Assembly: GCF_007829525.1 (NCBI RefSeq)
Contig: NZ_VLJP01000023.1
Location: 1 to 51,722, forward strand
Source: Mesorhizobium sp. J18
Lineage (GTDB): Bacteria > Pseudomonadota > Alphaproteobacteria > Rhizobiales > Rhizobiaceae
Direction: 5' to 3'
Length of the DNA stretch: 51,722 bases
In this document: positions 37,233-47,586 of the stretch, piece by piece
How the letters are laid out: each line of letters opens with the position of its first letter
How positions within the stretch are numbered: the stretch's first letter is position 1
The notes under the pieces: model-generated
Seen by the model: only the letters and a program-made list of their open reading frames with translations
Databases searched by the model: none
What the model was told of the DNA's origin: nothing
Program-made: the position numbers and the translations under genes

Positions 37233-37423
37233 TGATGGCAGGCGTGATCGGCGCATTGATCGGTTTGGCTGTGGCGGCCGTGGACTACGCGCTGCTTTCG
37301 GCTCTTGGCCGTCGAGTCGATCTCGACGAGACGCGCCGCGTCCTCAGAATCACCGGCTTGAGCCAATTCGTGCTCCTGCCGGTCATAGGCTACTTCGTGG
37401 CCCCTTATGTTGCCGGAGAATGA
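37232..37423 (+). CDS. small two-helix membrane protein between nuoH and nuoI
   Basis: This 63-residue open frame starts with ATG ATG overlapping the nuoH stop (TGATG) and ends 2 bp before the nuoI start. It encodes two hydrophobic segments (about 3-25 and 43-60) with a short charged loop, [17 protein letters not shown]. The overlaps on both sides and the membrane-protein composition argue for a real, co-translated gene. No family is recognised. It may be an accessory or assembly factor of complex I, but this is inference from position only. Confidence 0.65.
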   Translation: MMAGVIGALIGLAVAAVDYALLSALGRRVDLDETRRVLRITGLSQFVLLPVIGYFVAPYVAGE

Positions 37424-37425
37424 CG

Positions 37426-37917
37426 ATGTCGGCTCTAGCCCAAGCGGCGAAATCTCTCCTCCTGAAAGAGTTCGTGGCCGCCTTCTTTCTTTCCATGCGG
37501 CAGTTCTTCGCTCCAAAGGCGACGATCAACTATCCGCACGAGAAGAACCCGCAGAGCCCGCGCTTCCGCGGCGAGCATGCACTGCGCCGTTATCCGAACG
37601 GCGAAGAGCGCTGCATCGCCTGCAAGCTCTGCGAGGCAATCTGTCCAGCACAGGCCATCACCATCGAGGCCGGCCCGCGCCGCAATGACGGGACACGCCG
37701 TACGGTGCGCTACGACATCGACATGGTGAAGTGCATCTATTGCGGCTTCTGCCAGGAGGCATGCCCGGTCGATGCGATCGTCGAAGGGCCGAATTTCGAG
37801 TTTTCGACTGAAACGCGCGAGGAACTTTACTACGACAAGGCGAAGCTTCTGGCGAACGGCGATCGTTGGGAGCGCGAACTGGCCAGAAACATCGCTTTGG
37901 ATGCGCCTTACAGATAG
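37426..37917 (+). CDS. nuoI: NADH-quinone oxidoreductase subunit I
   Basis: A 163-residue subunit with two 4Fe-4S clusters (N6a and N6b). The ligands are Cys63, Cys66, Cys69 with Cys113, and Cys103, Cys106, Cys109 with Cys73, in the motifs [12 protein letters not shown] and [12 protein letters not shown]. The N-terminal amphipathic helix [18 protein letters not shown] anchors it to the membrane arm. The ATG at 37426 has GGAG seven bases upstream; the ATG at 37420 is too close to that site. Confidence 0.97.
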   Translation: MSALAQAAKSLLLKEFVAAFFLSMRQFFAPKATINYPHEKNPQSPRFRGEHALRRYPNGEERCIACKLCEAICPAQAITIEAGPRRNDGTRRTVRYDIDMVKCIYCGFCQEACPVDAIVEGPNFEFSTETREELYYDKAKLLANGDRWERELARNIALDAPYR

Positions 37918-38038
37918 ATCGGCAACAGTGGACGCGCGTGTGACGCTCGTCTAAGAGACACCCGGCTTCGGCGCCCGGCATGCGGACGACGTAGCCGAGG
38001 AGCCCAGGCTCCACGAGAACAACCCGGGGGATATCCCA

Positions 38039-38659
38039 ATGCTCACAGGACTAGAGGCGGTTTTCTTCTACCTCTTCGCCTTTGTCGCGGTCGCGGCGGC
38101 CTTCATGGTCATTTCCGCGCGCAATCCCGTGCATTCGGTCCTTTACCTCATTCTTACCTTCTTCAATGCGGCGGCACTTTTCCTGCTGACAGGCGCCGAG
38201 TTCCTGGCGATGATCCTGCTCGTCGTTTATGTCGGCGCCGTGGCGGTGCTTTTCCTTTTCGTCGTCATGATGCTTGACGTCGATTTCGCCGAACTGAAGC
38301 ATGGCGCGCTGCAATACGCCCCGATCGGTGCCATGGTCGGTCTGATCCTTGCAGCCGAGCTCATCATAGTGCTTGCCGGCTATAGCTTTGCGCCGGATCT
38401 GGCATCGGAGGTCGCAAAGCCCATACCGGCCATCGCAGAACGGCACAATACGGCGGCCCTCGGCGACATTCTCTATACGGACTACATCTACTTCTTCCAG
38501 ATCGCCGGCATGATCCTGCTGGTCGCCATGATCGGCGCGATCGTGCTGACATTGCGCCACAAGGTCGGCGTCAAGCGCCAGAACATATCGGCACAGGTCG
38601 CGCGCAGGCCCGAAACCGCCATCGAGATCCGCAAGGTCGAAACGGGCGAGGGGATTTAG
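38039..38659 (+). CDS. nuoJ: NADH-quinone oxidoreductase subunit J
   Basis: A 206-residue membrane subunit with five hydrophobic segments. The conserved helix region [25 protein letters not shown] contains the pi-bulge helix linked to coupling. It follows nuoI after a 121-bp gap, the largest inside the operon apart from the inserted element, and has GGGGGA about 8 bases before the ATG. Confidence 0.96.
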   Translation: MLTGLEAVFFYLFAFVAVAAAFMVISARNPVHSVLYLILTFFNAAALFLLTGAEFLAMILLVVYVGAVAVLFLFVVMMLDVDFAELKHGALQYAPIGAMVGLILAAELIIVLAGYSFAPDLASEVAKPIPAIAERHNTAALGDILYTDYIYFFQIAGMILLVAMIGAIVLTLRHKVGVKRQNISAQVARRPETAIEIRKVETGEGI

Positions 38660-38669
38660 GCAGGTCATC

Positions 38670-38978
38670 ATGGAAATCGGCATTGCACATTATCTGACCG
38701 TCTCGGCCATCCTGTTCACGCTCGGCGTGTTCGGCATTTTCCTGAACCGAAAGAACGTCATCATCATCCTGATGTCGATCGAACTGATCCTGCTTGCGGT
38801 CAATCTGAACTTCATCGCCTTTTCCGCCACTCTAGGCGATCTGGTCGGCCAGGCTTTTGCGCTTTTCGTGCTTACCGTGGCGGCCGCGGAGGCCGCGATC
38901 GGCCTGGCGATCCTGGTTGTCTATTTCCGCAACCGCGGATCGATCGCGGTCGAAGACATCAACATGATGAAGGGCTGA
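38670..38978 (+). CDS. nuoK: NADH-quinone oxidoreductase subunit K
   Basis: A 102-residue three-helix membrane subunit (MrpC-like) of the proton pathway. It shows [25 protein letters not shown] with the conserved glutamate in helix 2, and [20 protein letters not shown] in helix 3. Standard length and position. Confidence 0.97.
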   Translation: MEIGIAHYLTVSAILFTLGVFGIFLNRKNVIIILMSIELILLAVNLNFIAFSATLGDLVGQAFALFVLTVAAAEAAIGLAILVVYFRNRGSIAVEDINMMKG

Positions 38979-38996
38979 GGAAGGAACTTAACGCCC

Positions 38997-40982
38997 ATGT
39001 ACCACGCGATTGTTTTCCTTCCTCTCATTGGTTTCCTGATTGCCGGCCTGCTCGGCCGTTCGATCGGCGCCAAGGCTTCCGAATACATCACCTCGGGCCT
39101 GATGGTGATTGCCGCCGTGCTTTCCTGGGTGGCTTTCTTCTCTGTCGGCCTGTCGGACACCGAGACCTTCACAGTCCCGGTTCTGCGCTTCATCTCGTCA
39201 GGCAGCTTGGATGTCGACTGGGCCTTCCGCATCGACACGCTGACCGTGGTGATGCTGGTCGTCGTCAATACGGTGTCGTCGCTGGTGCATATCTATTCGA
39301 TCGGCTATATGCACCACGACCCGCACCGGCCGCGCTTCTTCGCCTATCTGTCACTTTTCACCTTCGCCATGCTCATGCTGGTGACGGCGGACAATCTCGT
39401 GCAGATGTTTTTCGGCTGGGAGGGCGTCGGCCTCGCCTCCTATCTGCTGATCGGCTTCTGGTACAAGAAGCCTTCCGCAAACGCCGCCGCCATGAAGGCC
39501 TTCATCGTCAACCGCGTCGGCGACTTTGGCTTCGCCCTTGGCATTTTCGGCGTCTTCGTGCTGTTCGGCTCGATCAATTTCGACACCATCTTTGCCAACG
39601 CTGCGAGCTTCATTCCCGCCGAGGGCGCGGAAGCCGGCGAGAGCGTCCTTGCCTTCCTCGGTTATTCGCTCGACAAGTATTCGGCACTGACGGTAGTTTG
39701 CCTGTTGCTCTTCATGGGCGCCATGGGCAAGTCGGCGCAAGTTCCTCTGCACACCTGGCTGCCGGACGCCATGGAAGGTCCGACCCCGGTCTCGGCCCTC
39801 ATCCATGCCGCCACCATGGTCACGGCCGGTGTTTTCATGGTCGCACGACTGTCGCCCATTTTCGAATTGTCGACGACGGCTTTGACCGTGGTCACTTTCA
39901 TTGGCGCCATTACCGCTTTCTTCGCCGCGACCGTGGGGCTTGTTCAGAACGACATCAAGCGCGTCATCGCCTATTCGACCTGCTCGCAGCTCGGCTATAT
40001 GTTCGTCGCGCTCGGTGTCGGCGCTTACGGGGCAGGCATCTTCCACCTGTTCACGCACGCCTTTTTCAAGGCACTGCTTTTCCTCGGGGCAGGCTCGGTC
40101 ATCCATGCCGTTTCCGACGAGCAGGACATGCGCCGCATGGGAGGGCTACGTAGGCTGATCCCGACGACCTACTGGATGATGATCATCGGTACCATTGCGC
40201 TGACAGGCGTCGGCATTCCGCTGACCATGATCGGCACGGCCGGCTTCATTTCCAAGGATGCGATCATCGAATCCGCATTCTGGGGCCACAACGCAGCCGC
40301 CGGCTTTGCCTTCGTGCTTTTGTCCATAGCGGCTCTGTTCACCAGTTTCTATTCCTGGCGGCTGATCTTCATGACCTTCCATGGCAAGCCGCGCGCATCG
40401 GCCGACGTCATGCACCATGTGCATGAATCGCCGCCGGTCATGCTGGTGCCGCTCTTCATCCTGGCTGCAGGAGCCCTTTTTGCGGGCGTGCTCTTCGAGG
40501 GTTATTTCATCGGCCACGAATATGCTGAGTTTTGGCGCGGCGCGCTGTTCACGTTGCCAGACAACCACATCCTCGAGGAGATCCATCATTCCCCAGCGAT
40601 CGTGAAGGCAACGCCTTTCATTGCCATGGTGATCGGTTTCGCTCTCGCCTGGATATTCTATATCCGTTCGCCGGAAACGCCGCGGCAGCTCGCTATGAAT
40701 CATCGCGGGCTTTACGCTTTCCTGCTCAACAAGTGGTATTTCGACGAGCTTTACGATTTCCTCTTCGTGCGTCCTGCCAAGCGCCTTGGGTATTTCCTGT
40801 GGAAGCGCGGCGACGGAACGGTCATCGACGGTCTCGGACCTGATGGCATCTCTGCGCGCGTCGTCGATGTCACCAACCGGCTCGTCCGGCTGCAAACCGG
40901 CTATCTCTACCACTATGCCTTTGCCATGCTGATCGGGGTAGCGGCCCTGGTCACCTGGATGATGCTTGGGAGTTCCTTCTGA
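38997..40982 (+). CDS. nuoL: NADH-quinone oxidoreductase subunit L
   Basis: The 661-residue distal antiporter-like subunit of complex I, with about 16 transmembrane helices and the long lateral helix at the C terminus. Key stretches are [19 protein letters not shown] (conserved Glu), [31 protein letters not shown] and [18 protein letters not shown] (conserved Lys). Its TGA overlaps the nuoM ATG. Confidence 0.98.
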   Translation: MYHAIVFLPLIGFLIAGLLGRSIGAKASEYITSGLMVIAAVLSWVAFFSVGLSDTETFTVPVLRFISSGSLDVDWAFRIDTLTVVMLVVVNTVSSLVHIYSIGYMHHDPHRPRFFAYLSLFTFAMLMLVTADNLVQMFFGWEGVGLASYLLIGFWYKKPSANAAAMKAFIVNRVGDFGFALGIFGVFVLFGSINFDTIFANAASFIPAEGAEAGESVLAFLGYSLDKYSALTVVCLLLFMGAMGKSAQVPLHTWLPDAMEGPTPVSALIHAATMVTAGVFMVARLSPIFELSTTALTVVTFIGAITAFFAATVGLVQNDIKRVIAYSTCSQLGYMFVALGVGAYGAGIFHLFTHAFFKALLFLGAGSVIHAVSDEQDMRRMGGLRRLIPTTYWMMIIGTIALTGVGIPLTMIGTAGFISKDAIIESAFWGHNAAAGFAFVLLSIAALFTSFYSWRLIFMTFHGKPRASADVMHHVHESPPVMLVPLFILAAGALFAGVLFEGYFIGHEYAEFWRGALFTLPDNHILEEIHHSPAIVKATPFIAMVIGFALAWIFYIRSPETPRQLAMNHRGLYAFLLNKWYFDELYDFLFVRPAKRLGYFLWKRGDGTVIDGLGPDGISARVVDVTNRLVRLQTGYLYHYAFAMLIGVAALVTWMMLGSSF

Positions 40983-42490
40983 TGACCGACTGGCCGATCC
41001 TTTCAACGGTCACCTTTCTCCCGCTGGTCGGTACGTTCCTGATCCTGCTGATCAGGGACGATGGGTCAGGCGCGCGCCGCAACATCCGCAATGTTGCGCT
41101 TCTGACCACCGTTTTCACTTTCCTGCTTTCGCTTTTCATCTGGATCGGCTTCGACAATTCGGTGCCGGGCTTCCAGATGGTGGAGAAGCATGAATGGCTG
41201 GATTCCGGTATCTCCTACCATATGGGCGTGGACGGCATTTCCATGCTGTTCGTCATCCTGACGACCTTCCTTATGCCGCTCTGCATCCTGGCGAGTTGGG
41301 AATCGGTTGAGACGCGCGTCAAGGAATACATGATCGCGTTCCTGGTCTTGGAAACGCTGATGATCGGCGTTTTCTGCGCCCTGGACCTCGTCCTGTTCTA
41401 CGTCTTCTTCGAGGCCGGCCTCATCCCGATGTTCATCATCATCGGCGTATGGGGCGGCAAGCGCCGCGTCTACGCCTCGTTCAAGTTCTTCCTCTACACG
41501 CTGCTCGGCTCGGTGCTGATGCTGCTGGCTATCATGGCCATGTTCTGGCAGGCCGGCACGACGGACATTCCGACGCTGCTGACGCATCAGTTCCCGGCCA
41601 ATATGCAGACTTGGCTATGGCTCGCCTTCTTCGCCTCCTTCGCGGTGAAGATGCCGATGTGGCCGGTCCACACCTGGCTTCCGGACGCCCATGTGGAGGC
41701 ACCGACCGCGGGCTCGGTGATCCTGGCCGGTATCCTGTTGAAGATGGGCGGCTATGGCTTCCTGCGCTTCTCGTTGCCAATGTTCCCGCTGGCCTCGGCG
41801 GATTTCGCTCCGCTGATCTTCACCTTGTCTGTGGTGGCGATCATCTACACTTCACTCGTCGCCATGATGCAGGACGACATGAAGAAGCTGATCGCCTACT
41901 CTTCGGTGGCCCATATGGGCTTCGTCACCATGGGTATCTTCGCCATGAACGAGCAGGGCGTGCAAGGTGCGATTTTCCAGATGCTGTCGCACGGTCTTGT
42001 CTCGGGCGCGCTGTTCCTCTGTGTCGGCGTCGTCTACGACCGCATGCACACACGTGAGATCGCGGCCTATGGCGGGCTCGTCAACAACATGCCGAAATAC
42101 GCCGTCGTCTTCATGGTCTTCACCATGGCCAATGTCGGCCTGCCGGGCACCAGCGGGTTTGTTGGCGAATTCCTGACGCTGCTGGGCGCCTTCCGGGCCA
42201 ACACCTGGGTTGCTTTCTTCGCCACGACTGGCGTTATTCTCTCGGCGGCCTACGCGCTCTGGCTCTATAGGCGGGTGATCTTCGGTCCGCTGTCGAAGGA
42301 AAGCCTCAAGAGCCTCCTGGACCTCTCGCCACGCGAAAGGGCGATCATCTATCCGCTGGTCATCCTGGTCATCTTCTTCGGCGTCTATCCGTCTCCGCTC
42401 CTCAATGTCACCACGGCTTCGGTGCAGGCGCTCCTCAACAATGTCACCGTGTCACTAGACATGGCTCAGACCGCGGCCGCAGGGCAGTAA
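40982..42490 (+). CDS. nuoM: NADH-quinone oxidoreductase subunit M
   Basis: A 502-residue antiporter-like membrane subunit with about 14 helices. The glutamate helix is [20 protein letters not shown], and the lysine/histidine region includes [20 protein letters not shown] and [18 protein letters not shown]. It starts within the nuoL stop (TGATG), so the two are translationally coupled. Confidence 0.98.
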   Translation: MTDWPILSTVTFLPLVGTFLILLIRDDGSGARRNIRNVALLTTVFTFLLSLFIWIGFDNSVPGFQMVEKHEWLDSGISYHMGVDGISMLFVILTTFLMPLCILASWESVETRVKEYMIAFLVLETLMIGVFCALDLVLFYVFFEAGLIPMFIIIGVWGGKRRVYASFKFFLYTLLGSVLMLLAIMAMFWQAGTTDIPTLLTHQFPANMQTWLWLAFFASFAVKMPMWPVHTWLPDAHVEAPTAGSVILAGILLKMGGYGFLRFSLPMFPLASADFAPLIFTLSVVAIIYTSLVAMMQDDMKKLIAYSSVAHMGFVTMGIFAMNEQGVQGAIFQMLSHGLVSGALFLCVGVVYDRMHTREIAAYGGLVNNMPKYAVVFMVFTMANVGLPGTSGFVGEFLTLLGAFRANTWVAFFATTGVILSAAYALWLYRRVIFGPLSKESLKSLLDLSPRERAIIYPLVILVIFFGVYPSPLLNVTTASVQALLNNVTVSLDMAQTAAAGQ

Positions 42491-42508
42491 GCAGGGAAAA
42501 GACGCGAT

Positions 42509-43945
42509 ATGCCGCTCGAACTCACGACAAGCCTTGTCCTCGCCACCCCGGAGCTGGCGCTCGCGGCAGGAGCGATGGCGCTCCTGATGATAGGTGTCTT
42601 TTCCGGTGAAAGATCGAACACGACCGTCACTGGCCTGGCGATCGCGCTGTTCATAGGAGTCGTGGCCTGGATGCTGCTTTTCCCGGCAGAGGGTGCGGCC
42701 TTTGGCGGAGCCTTCATCAACGATCCCTTCGCGCGCTTCATGAAGGTCCTGACGCTGGTGGGCTCGCTGGTCACGCTCGTCATGTCGGTGGGTTTTGCCA
42801 AAGCGGAGAAGTTCGACAAGTTCGAATATCCGGTCCTCATCATACTCGCCACGCTCGGCATGCTGCTGATGATCTCGGCCAACGATATGATCAGCCTTTA
42901 TCTCGGACTCGAGTTGCAGTCGCTTGCGCTCTATGTCGTAGCGGCGATCAATCGTGACAGCGTGCGCTCCACGGAGGCCGGGCTGAAATATTTTGTCCTT
43001 GGTGCGCTTTCCTCTGGCATGCTGCTCTACGGCATCTCGCTCGTCTACGGCTACACGGGCAGCACCGGATTCGACGCGATTGCGGCGGCTCTTTCGGGGG
43101 CCGAAAGGCAGCTTGGCCTCGTCTTCGGCCTGGTCTTCGTGCTTGCTGGCCTTGCCTTCAAGATTTCCGCCGTGCCGTTTCACATGTGGACGCCGGATGT
43201 CTATGAAGGCGCGCCGACGCCTGTTACGGCCTTCTTTGCGGCTGCGCCGAAGATGGCGGCGATGGCACTCCTGGTGCGTGTCACCCTCGGCGCCTTCGAG
43301 CCCATCGCGCCCGACTGGCAGCAGATCATCGTTTTCATCGCCATTGCTTCGATGGCGCTCGGCGCCTTCGCCGCTATCGGCCAGCGCAACATCAAGCGGC
43401 TGATGGCCTATTCGTCGATCGGCCATATGGGCTACGCGCTCGTAGGGCTGGCCGCCAATTCCTCCGAAGGCGTGCGCGGCGTGGTCATCTACATGCTGAT
43501 CTATCTGGCGATGACGCTTGGCACCTTCGCCTTTATCCTCGCCATGCGCCGCAACGACGCCAATGTGGAGCAGATCGAAGACCTTGCAGGATTATCCTCA
43601 ACCAACCCCATGATGGCGACCATCATGACAATATTGATGTTCTCGCTCGCCGGCATTCCGCCGCTCGCGGGCTTCTGGGGGAAATGGTATGTCTTCCTTG
43701 CTGCCATCAATGCCAATCTCTATGCGCTGGCGGTCATCGGCGTGCTGGCGTCGGTAGTTGGAGCTTATTACTACCTGCGCATCATCAAGATCATGTGGTT
43801 CGATGAGCCGGCAGGTGCTTTCCAGCCCATGGCGGGCGAGTTGCGCCTGGTCCTCTATCTGTCGGGTGCTTTCGTGCTTTTCTACGTGCTTGTCGGGGGC
43901 CCGATCGGACGGTTGGCCGAAGCCGCCGCGATGACATTTTTCTGA
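42509..43945 (+). CDS. nuoN: NADH-quinone oxidoreductase subunit N
   Basis: A 478-residue antiporter-like subunit nearest to NuoK, with about 14 helices. Conserved stretches are [43 protein letters not shown] and [18 protein letters not shown]. It is the last complex I gene; its TGA overlaps the birA start by one base, so the operon continues. Confidence 0.98.
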   Translation: MPLELTTSLVLATPELALAAGAMALLMIGVFSGERSNTTVTGLAIALFIGVVAWMLLFPAEGAAFGGAFINDPFARFMKVLTLVGSLVTLVMSVGFAKAEKFDKFEYPVLIILATLGMLLMISANDMISLYLGLELQSLALYVVAAINRDSVRSTEAGLKYFVLGALSSGMLLYGISLVYGYTGSTGFDAIAAALSGAERQLGLVFGLVFVLAGLAFKISAVPFHMWTPDVYEGAPTPVTAFFAAAPKMAAMALLVRVTLGAFEPIAPDWQQIIVFIAIASMALGAFAAIGQRNIKRLMAYSSIGHMGYALVGLAANSSEGVRGVVIYMLIYLAMTLGTFAFILAMRRNDANVEQIEDLAGLSSTNPMMATIMTILMFSLAGIPPLAGFWGKWYVFLAAINANLYALAVIGVLASVVGAYYYLRIIKIMWFDEPAGAFQPMAGELRLVLYLSGAFVLFYVLVGGPIGRLAEAAAMTFF

Positions 43946-44775
43946 TGGCATTCACGCTCGCTCCGACGGCATTCGCGCAAGGATATCGTCTCGAGGCGCA
44001 TGAAACCGTGGGTTCCACCAATGCGCTGGCATTGGAGCATGCGCGAGCAGGTGATCCCGGCCGATTATGGGTCGTCTCGAAACGGCAGGAAAGTGGGCGA
44101 GGACGGCGCGGCAGAGCGTGGGCGACTCCTGAAGGAAACCTTGCGGCAACCCTTCTTCTGGTCGACACGATCGAGATCGGTACCGCCGCGACTCTCGGTT
44201 TTGTTGCCGGATTGGCATTATCCGATGCGCTGAGGGCCGTGGTGCCAGGCGCGGATATTGCTGTCGGCCTTGATGGTGCCGATGGTCAAAAACCCCGCGA
44301 GCGCTTCGAGCTCAAATGGCCGAATGATGTGCTCGCCGGCAGCGCCAAGCTCGCCGGCATCCTGCTGGAATCGACAGCGCTGCCCAACGGTCGCCACCCG
44401 GTTGCGATAGGCATCGGCGTCAATGTCGTTTCTCATCCCGAGGATGTGCCTTATCCCGCTACTTCGTTGAAATATCTGGGCGCTGAATGCGACGCGGAGT
44501 CTCTTTTTCTTGCCCTGTCGGACGCCTGGATAGAAAACGTCGCGCTGTGGAATGGCGGCCGCGGCCTTGCGGCCATCAGAGAAAAATGGCTGGCCCATGC
44601 TGCCGGTCTCGGCGCTGAGGTATCGGTGCATGTCGAGGGAAGGGTAGTGCGCGGAGTGTTTGAGACGATAGACGAGAACTGTCAGTTCGTCATTCGTGAA
44701 GGCGACGGAAACAGGCTCAGGATTGCAGCCGGAGACGTGCATTTCGGGGCGGTCGCATCGGCGTCTGCGATATAA
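43945..44775 (+). CDS. birA: biotin--[acetyl-CoA-carboxylase] ligase, monofunctional
   Basis: A 276-residue enzyme that attaches biotin to carboxylase carrier domains via biotinyl-AMP. It has VGSTNALALEHARAG, the adenylate loop SGRGRRGRAWATPEGNL, and KWPNDVL with the following KLAGILLES and a C-terminal beta domain. There is no N-terminal helix-turn-helix, so unlike E. coli BirA it cannot act as a repressor. Its start overlaps the nuoN stop (TGATG), as is usual in Rhizobiales. Confidence 0.95.
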   Translation: MAFTLAPTAFAQGYRLEAHETVGSTNALALEHARAGDPGRLWVVSKRQESGRGRRGRAWATPEGNLAATLLLVDTIEIGTAATLGFVAGLALSDALRAVVPGADIAVGLDGADGQKPRERFELKWPNDVLAGSAKLAGILLESTALPNGRHPVAIGIGVNVVSHPEDVPYPATSLKYLGAECDAESLFLALSDAWIENVALWNGGRGLAAIREKWLAHAAGLGAEVSVHVEGRVVRGVFETIDENCQFVIREGDGNRLRIAAGDVHFGAVASASAI

Positions 44776-44792
44776 AGGCGGCAGGAGGGAAG

Positions 44793-46463
44793 ATGGCACA
44801 GTCGGAGAAAGCCGAACTGGTATTCTGTCCGCTGGGCGGCGTCGGTGAAATCGGCATGAACCTCGCCCTCTACGGCTTTGGCACGGCTTCGAACCGCGAA
44901 TGGATCATTGTCGATTGCGGTGTTTCTTTTCCAGGACCCGACCTGCCGGGCGTCGAGCTTGTATTGCCTGACATCCGCTTCATCGAAGAGCAACTGGAAA
45001 ATCTCCGTGGCATTGTAATCACGCATGCGCATGAGGATCACTACGGTGCGCTGCTCGACCTCTGGCCGCGACTGCGGGTCGATGTCTGGATGACGCCTTT
45101 CACAGCCGGCCTGCTCGAAGCAAAACGTCAATCGGAGCCCGGCGCGCCTGACATCCCGGTGACGGTTTACGAGGCGGGTCAGACCTTTCATATCGGACCC
45201 TTCACCATCGAGGCGGTCGCGGTTACCCATTCGATCCCGGAACCGGTATCCCTGGCGATCACCACGGAGGCGGGCACCGTCATCCATACCGGCGACTGGA
45301 AGATCGATCCTGCACCGACCATCGGCCCGAAGACGGACGAAGCCCGCTTTCGCGCGCTGGGCGACAAGGGGGTTCTGGCGCTGATCTGCGATTCCACCAA
45401 TGCCATGCGGGAAGGGGATTCTCCCTCCGAGGAGGCAGTGGGCGAGGGGCTGCGAGGCGTCATTGAGCAGGCGGCCGGCCGTGTTGCCGTCACAACCTTT
45501 TCGTCGAATGTCGGCCGCATCCGCTCGGTCGCCGAAGCAGCCCGCGATGCCGGCCGGCAGGTGCTCGTCCTCGGCCGCTCCCTCAAGCGCGTCATCGATG
45601 TTGCAACTGAACTCGGCTATCTCGACGGCCTGCCCGAATTTGTCTCGGAGGAGGATTACGGCTACATCCCGCGCGAGAATGTCGTCATCCTGTGTACCGG
45701 TAGCCAGGGTGAGCCGCGCGCCGCTCTTGCCAAGCTCGCGCGCGACGAGATGCGCAACGTGGCACTCGCACCGGGCGATACGGTCGTTTATTCCTCGCGC
45801 GTGATTCCCGGCAACGAGAAAGCGATCCTGGAGACGAAGAACCTCCTTATCGAGCAGGGTATCCGGATCATCGAGGATACAGATGCGCTGGTACATGTTT
45901 CGGGCCACCCGCGCCGCAACGAACTGAAGAAGATGTATGAATGGACCCGTCCGCAGATCGTCGTGCCGGTCCATGGCGAGGCAGCCCATCTGGTCGCCCA
46001 TGGGGCGCTTGCGGCGGAATCTGGCGTGCCGCAGGTCGCGCAGGTTCGCAATGGTGACATGCTTCGCCTCTGGCCCGGGCCGGCCGAGATCATCGATCAG
46101 GTGCCGTTCGGCCGTATTTTCAAGGACGGCCGGCTGATCGGCACTGATGAAGCCATGGGCATTCGGGAAAGACGCAAGCTTTCCTTTGCCGGCCATGTCG
46201 CGGTCAATGTCGTGCTGGACGATCGCTATGACCTTGCCGGCGACCCCGATCTCGTCGCAATCGGCGTTGCGGAACTGGATCGTCGCGGGGAGCCACTTGA
46301 GGAACTGATGCTGGACGCGGCGATCAGCGCTGTGACAAGCATACCGCGCGTGCGCCGGAAGGACCTTGATCTGGTGTCGGAATCGGTCCGCCGCGCGGTG
46401 CGCGCCGCCGCCAACGAGGCTTGGGGCAAAAAACCGATCGTGACGGTCTTCGTCACGCAGTAA
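44793..46463 (+). CDS. rnj: ribonuclease J
   Basis: A 556-residue metallo-beta-lactamase/beta-CASP nuclease with 5'-3' exo- and endonuclease activity in RNA maturation and decay. The zinc motif is HAHEDH at 78-83, later metal ligands include VTHSIPEP and IHTGDWKIDP, and the beta-CASP histidine region is VHVSGHPRR and VPVHGEAAHL. In Rhizobiales RNase J takes part in 23S rRNA end processing, which is of interest given the IVS-like element in the same operon. It follows birA by 17 bp. Confidence 0.95.
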   Translation: MAQSEKAELVFCPLGGVGEIGMNLALYGFGTASNREWIIVDCGVSFPGPDLPGVELVLPDIRFIEEQLENLRGIVITHAHEDHYGALLDLWPRLRVDVWMTPFTAGLLEAKRQSEPGAPDIPVTVYEAGQTFHIGPFTIEAVAVTHSIPEPVSLAITTEAGTVIHTGDWKIDPAPTIGPKTDEARFRALGDKGVLALICDSTNAMREGDSPSEEAVGEGLRGVIEQAAGRVAVTTFSSNVGRIRSVAEAARDAGRQVLVLGRSLKRVIDVATELGYLDGLPEFVSEEDYGYIPRENVVILCTGSQGEPRAALAKLARDEMRNVALAPGDTVVYSSRVIPGNEKAILETKNLLIEQGIRIIEDTDALVHVSGHPRRNELKKMYEWTRPQIVVPVHGEAAHLVAHGALAAESGVPQVAQVRNGDMLRLWPGPAEIIDQVPFGRIFKDGRLIGTDEAMGIRERRKLSFAGHVAVNVVLDDRYDLAGDPDLVAIGVAELDRRGEPLEELMLDAAISAVTSIPRVRRKDLDLVSESVRRAVRAAANEAWGKKPIVTVFVTQ

Positions 46464-46474
46464 AAGGCTGTCAT

Positions 46475-46891
46475 ATGCTGGGAAGACTCAACCACGTCGC
46501 CATGGCCGTGCCAGATCTTGCCGCGGCCGTCGCGGTTTATCGGGATACACTTGGCGCCGAGGTCACCGAGCCGCAGGCCTTGCCTGAGCATGGTGTAACG
46601 GTGGTCTTTATCGATCTCGGCAATACCAAGGTCGAACTGCTCGAGCCCCTTGGAAACAATTCACCCATAGCGGCATTTCTCGAGAAGAACCCGGCCGGCG
46701 GCATGCATCACGTCTGCTACGAAGTGACCGATATCCTCGCCGCGCGCGACAAGCTAAGGGCAGGGGGCGCACGCATCCTCGGCGACGGCAATCCGAAGAT
46801 CGGCGCTCATGGCAGGCCAGTGCTTTTCCTTCATCCGAAGGACTTCATGGGTACGCTGGTGGAGTTGGAAGAAGTTTCGGAAAGCGGATGA
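46475..46891 (+). CDS. mce: methylmalonyl-CoA epimerase
   Basis: A 138-residue VOC-fold enzyme that interconverts (R)- and (S)-methylmalonyl-CoA in propionyl-CoA degradation. Typical elements are LNHVAMAVPDLAAAVAVYRD with the metal histidine, then GGMHHVCYEVTDI, and the final VLFLHPKDFMGTLVELEE with the last glutamate ligand. It starts 11 bp after rnj and overlaps the DUF1467 gene by 4 bp. Confidence 0.94.
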   Translation: MLGRLNHVAMAVPDLAAAVAVYRDTLGAEVTEPQALPEHGVTVVFIDLGNTKVELLEPLGNNSPIAAFLEKNPAGGMHHVCYEVTDILAARDKLRAGGARILGDGNPKIGAHGRPVLFLHPKDFMGTLVELEEVSESG

Positions 46892-47157
46892 GCTGGGTTT
46901 CGATCGCTGCGATCTTTTTCATCATCTGGTGGGTTGTGCTTTTCGCAGCCCTGCCCATCGGCCTGCGCACGCAGGATGAGGATGAAAATGTAACTCTGGG
47001 CACAGTGCCGAGCGCGCCGCGCGGGCCGCACATGTTGCGTGCCTTTATCCGCGCCACGATAATAGCGCTGATCGTGTTCGGAATATTTTATGGGATTCCG
47101 CGTTTAACAGGTTTTACTTTCGACGACATCCCGAGGATCGTCCCAAGCTTCGAATAA
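46888..47157 (+). CDS. DUF1467 small membrane protein
   Basis: An 89-residue protein with a hydrophobic segment at about 5-26 (AIFFIIWWVVLFAALPIGLRT) and a second at 52-70. It matches the DUF1467 family of alphaproteobacteria, whose function is unknown. The start overlaps the mce stop (ATGA), so it is the last gene of the transcription unit that runs from nuoA. Confidence 0.88.
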   Translation: MSWVSIAAIFFIIWWVVLFAALPIGLRTQDEDENVTLGTVPSAPRGPHMLRAFIRATIIALIVFGIFYGIPRLTGFTFDDIPRIVPSFE

Positions 47158-47196
47158 TACCCGCTTGATCTGGCGAATCCCGATTGGACAAAAAAA

Positions 47197-47218
47197 TTGC
47201 AAGGCCGAAGCCTTGCAA
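47197..47218 (-). terminator. terminator-like hairpin facing left after DUF1467
   Basis: TTGCAAGGC (47197-47205) and GCCTTGCAA (47210-47218) form a perfect 9-bp stem with a CGAA loop. Seven A before it become seven T on the minus strand, so it is a strong terminator only for leftward transcription, yet both neighbouring genes point right. For rightward transcription it is a stem without a T tract. Confidence 0.5.
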
Positions 47219-47307
47219 ATTAAACGCGCCCGATCCGCTCCGTTATTACCGGCGGCTGCGAACTACCGCGCCAGGATCGCATCCTCCCAAGACTTGACCG
47301 CGTAAAA

Positions 47308-47335
47308 AGAGCAGATTTTTCTCTGCTCTGTTCTT
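47308..47335 (+). terminator. probable terminator of the nuo-DUF1467 operon
   Basis: AGAGCAGA (47308-47315) pairs with TCTGCTCT (47322-47329) around a TTTTTC loop, followed by GTTCTT. It is an 8-bp stem with a modest T-rich tail, 150 bp after the last operon gene. Confidence 0.5.
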
Positions 47336-47530
47336 ATGTGGCGCGTACATTAGACCAAGCGCAATCATAATGTCACGTGGAAAGTTGCTGTGAGAGCCTG
47401 TTTCATGTGCTGCACTGCACAATTTTCCGGCAGGCTAAATCCCAATTTGCTTGGGTCTTGCTCATCATGTGTCCGAGCCTTTTGGGATCGGGTTTTCAAC
47501 CGGCCATGAAATAGCTATGAAGCGCGTGCA

Positions 47531-47551
47531 ATGGCTCTGCCCGTGCCTTGA
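47531..47551 (+). CDS. possible proline leader peptide (MALPVP) of proS
   Basis: A six-codon open frame, ATG to TGA, encodes Met-Ala-Leu-Pro-Val-Pro. Its two proline codons (CCC and CCT) lie in or next to the 5' arm of the hairpin 47540-47546/47556-47562, which is followed by TTTATTCTT and then by the prolyl-tRNA synthetase start at 47587. This is the geometry of ribosome-mediated attenuation. There is no clear ribosome-binding site, and so short a frame can arise by chance. Confidence 0.25.
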   Translation: MALPVP

Positions 47552-47586
47552 TTCCGCACGGGTTTATTCTTCTCGTGGACCTGTTC

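Larger units (their letters stand above)
47158..47586. other. 429-bp intergenic region / proS leader with several hairpins
   Basis: No protein gene of normal size is present. In order it contains a GC/AT hairpin at 47197-47218, a second at 47308-47329, a nested pair AGCCTG/CAGGCT (47395-47400 and 47431-47436), a CCCAA/TTGGG hairpin (47441-47455), and a hairpin at 47540-47562 just before proS. The last overlaps a possible six-codon leader peptide with two proline codons. The density of stems suggests a regulated proS leader. Confidence 0.45.

Noticed and set aside
44682-46196. Long open frame (504 codons) on the minus strand opposite birA and rnj
   Set aside because: The translation is rich in Arg, His and Asp with no family motifs, while RNase J on the plus strand has all its catalytic motifs. 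It is a codon-bias shadow.
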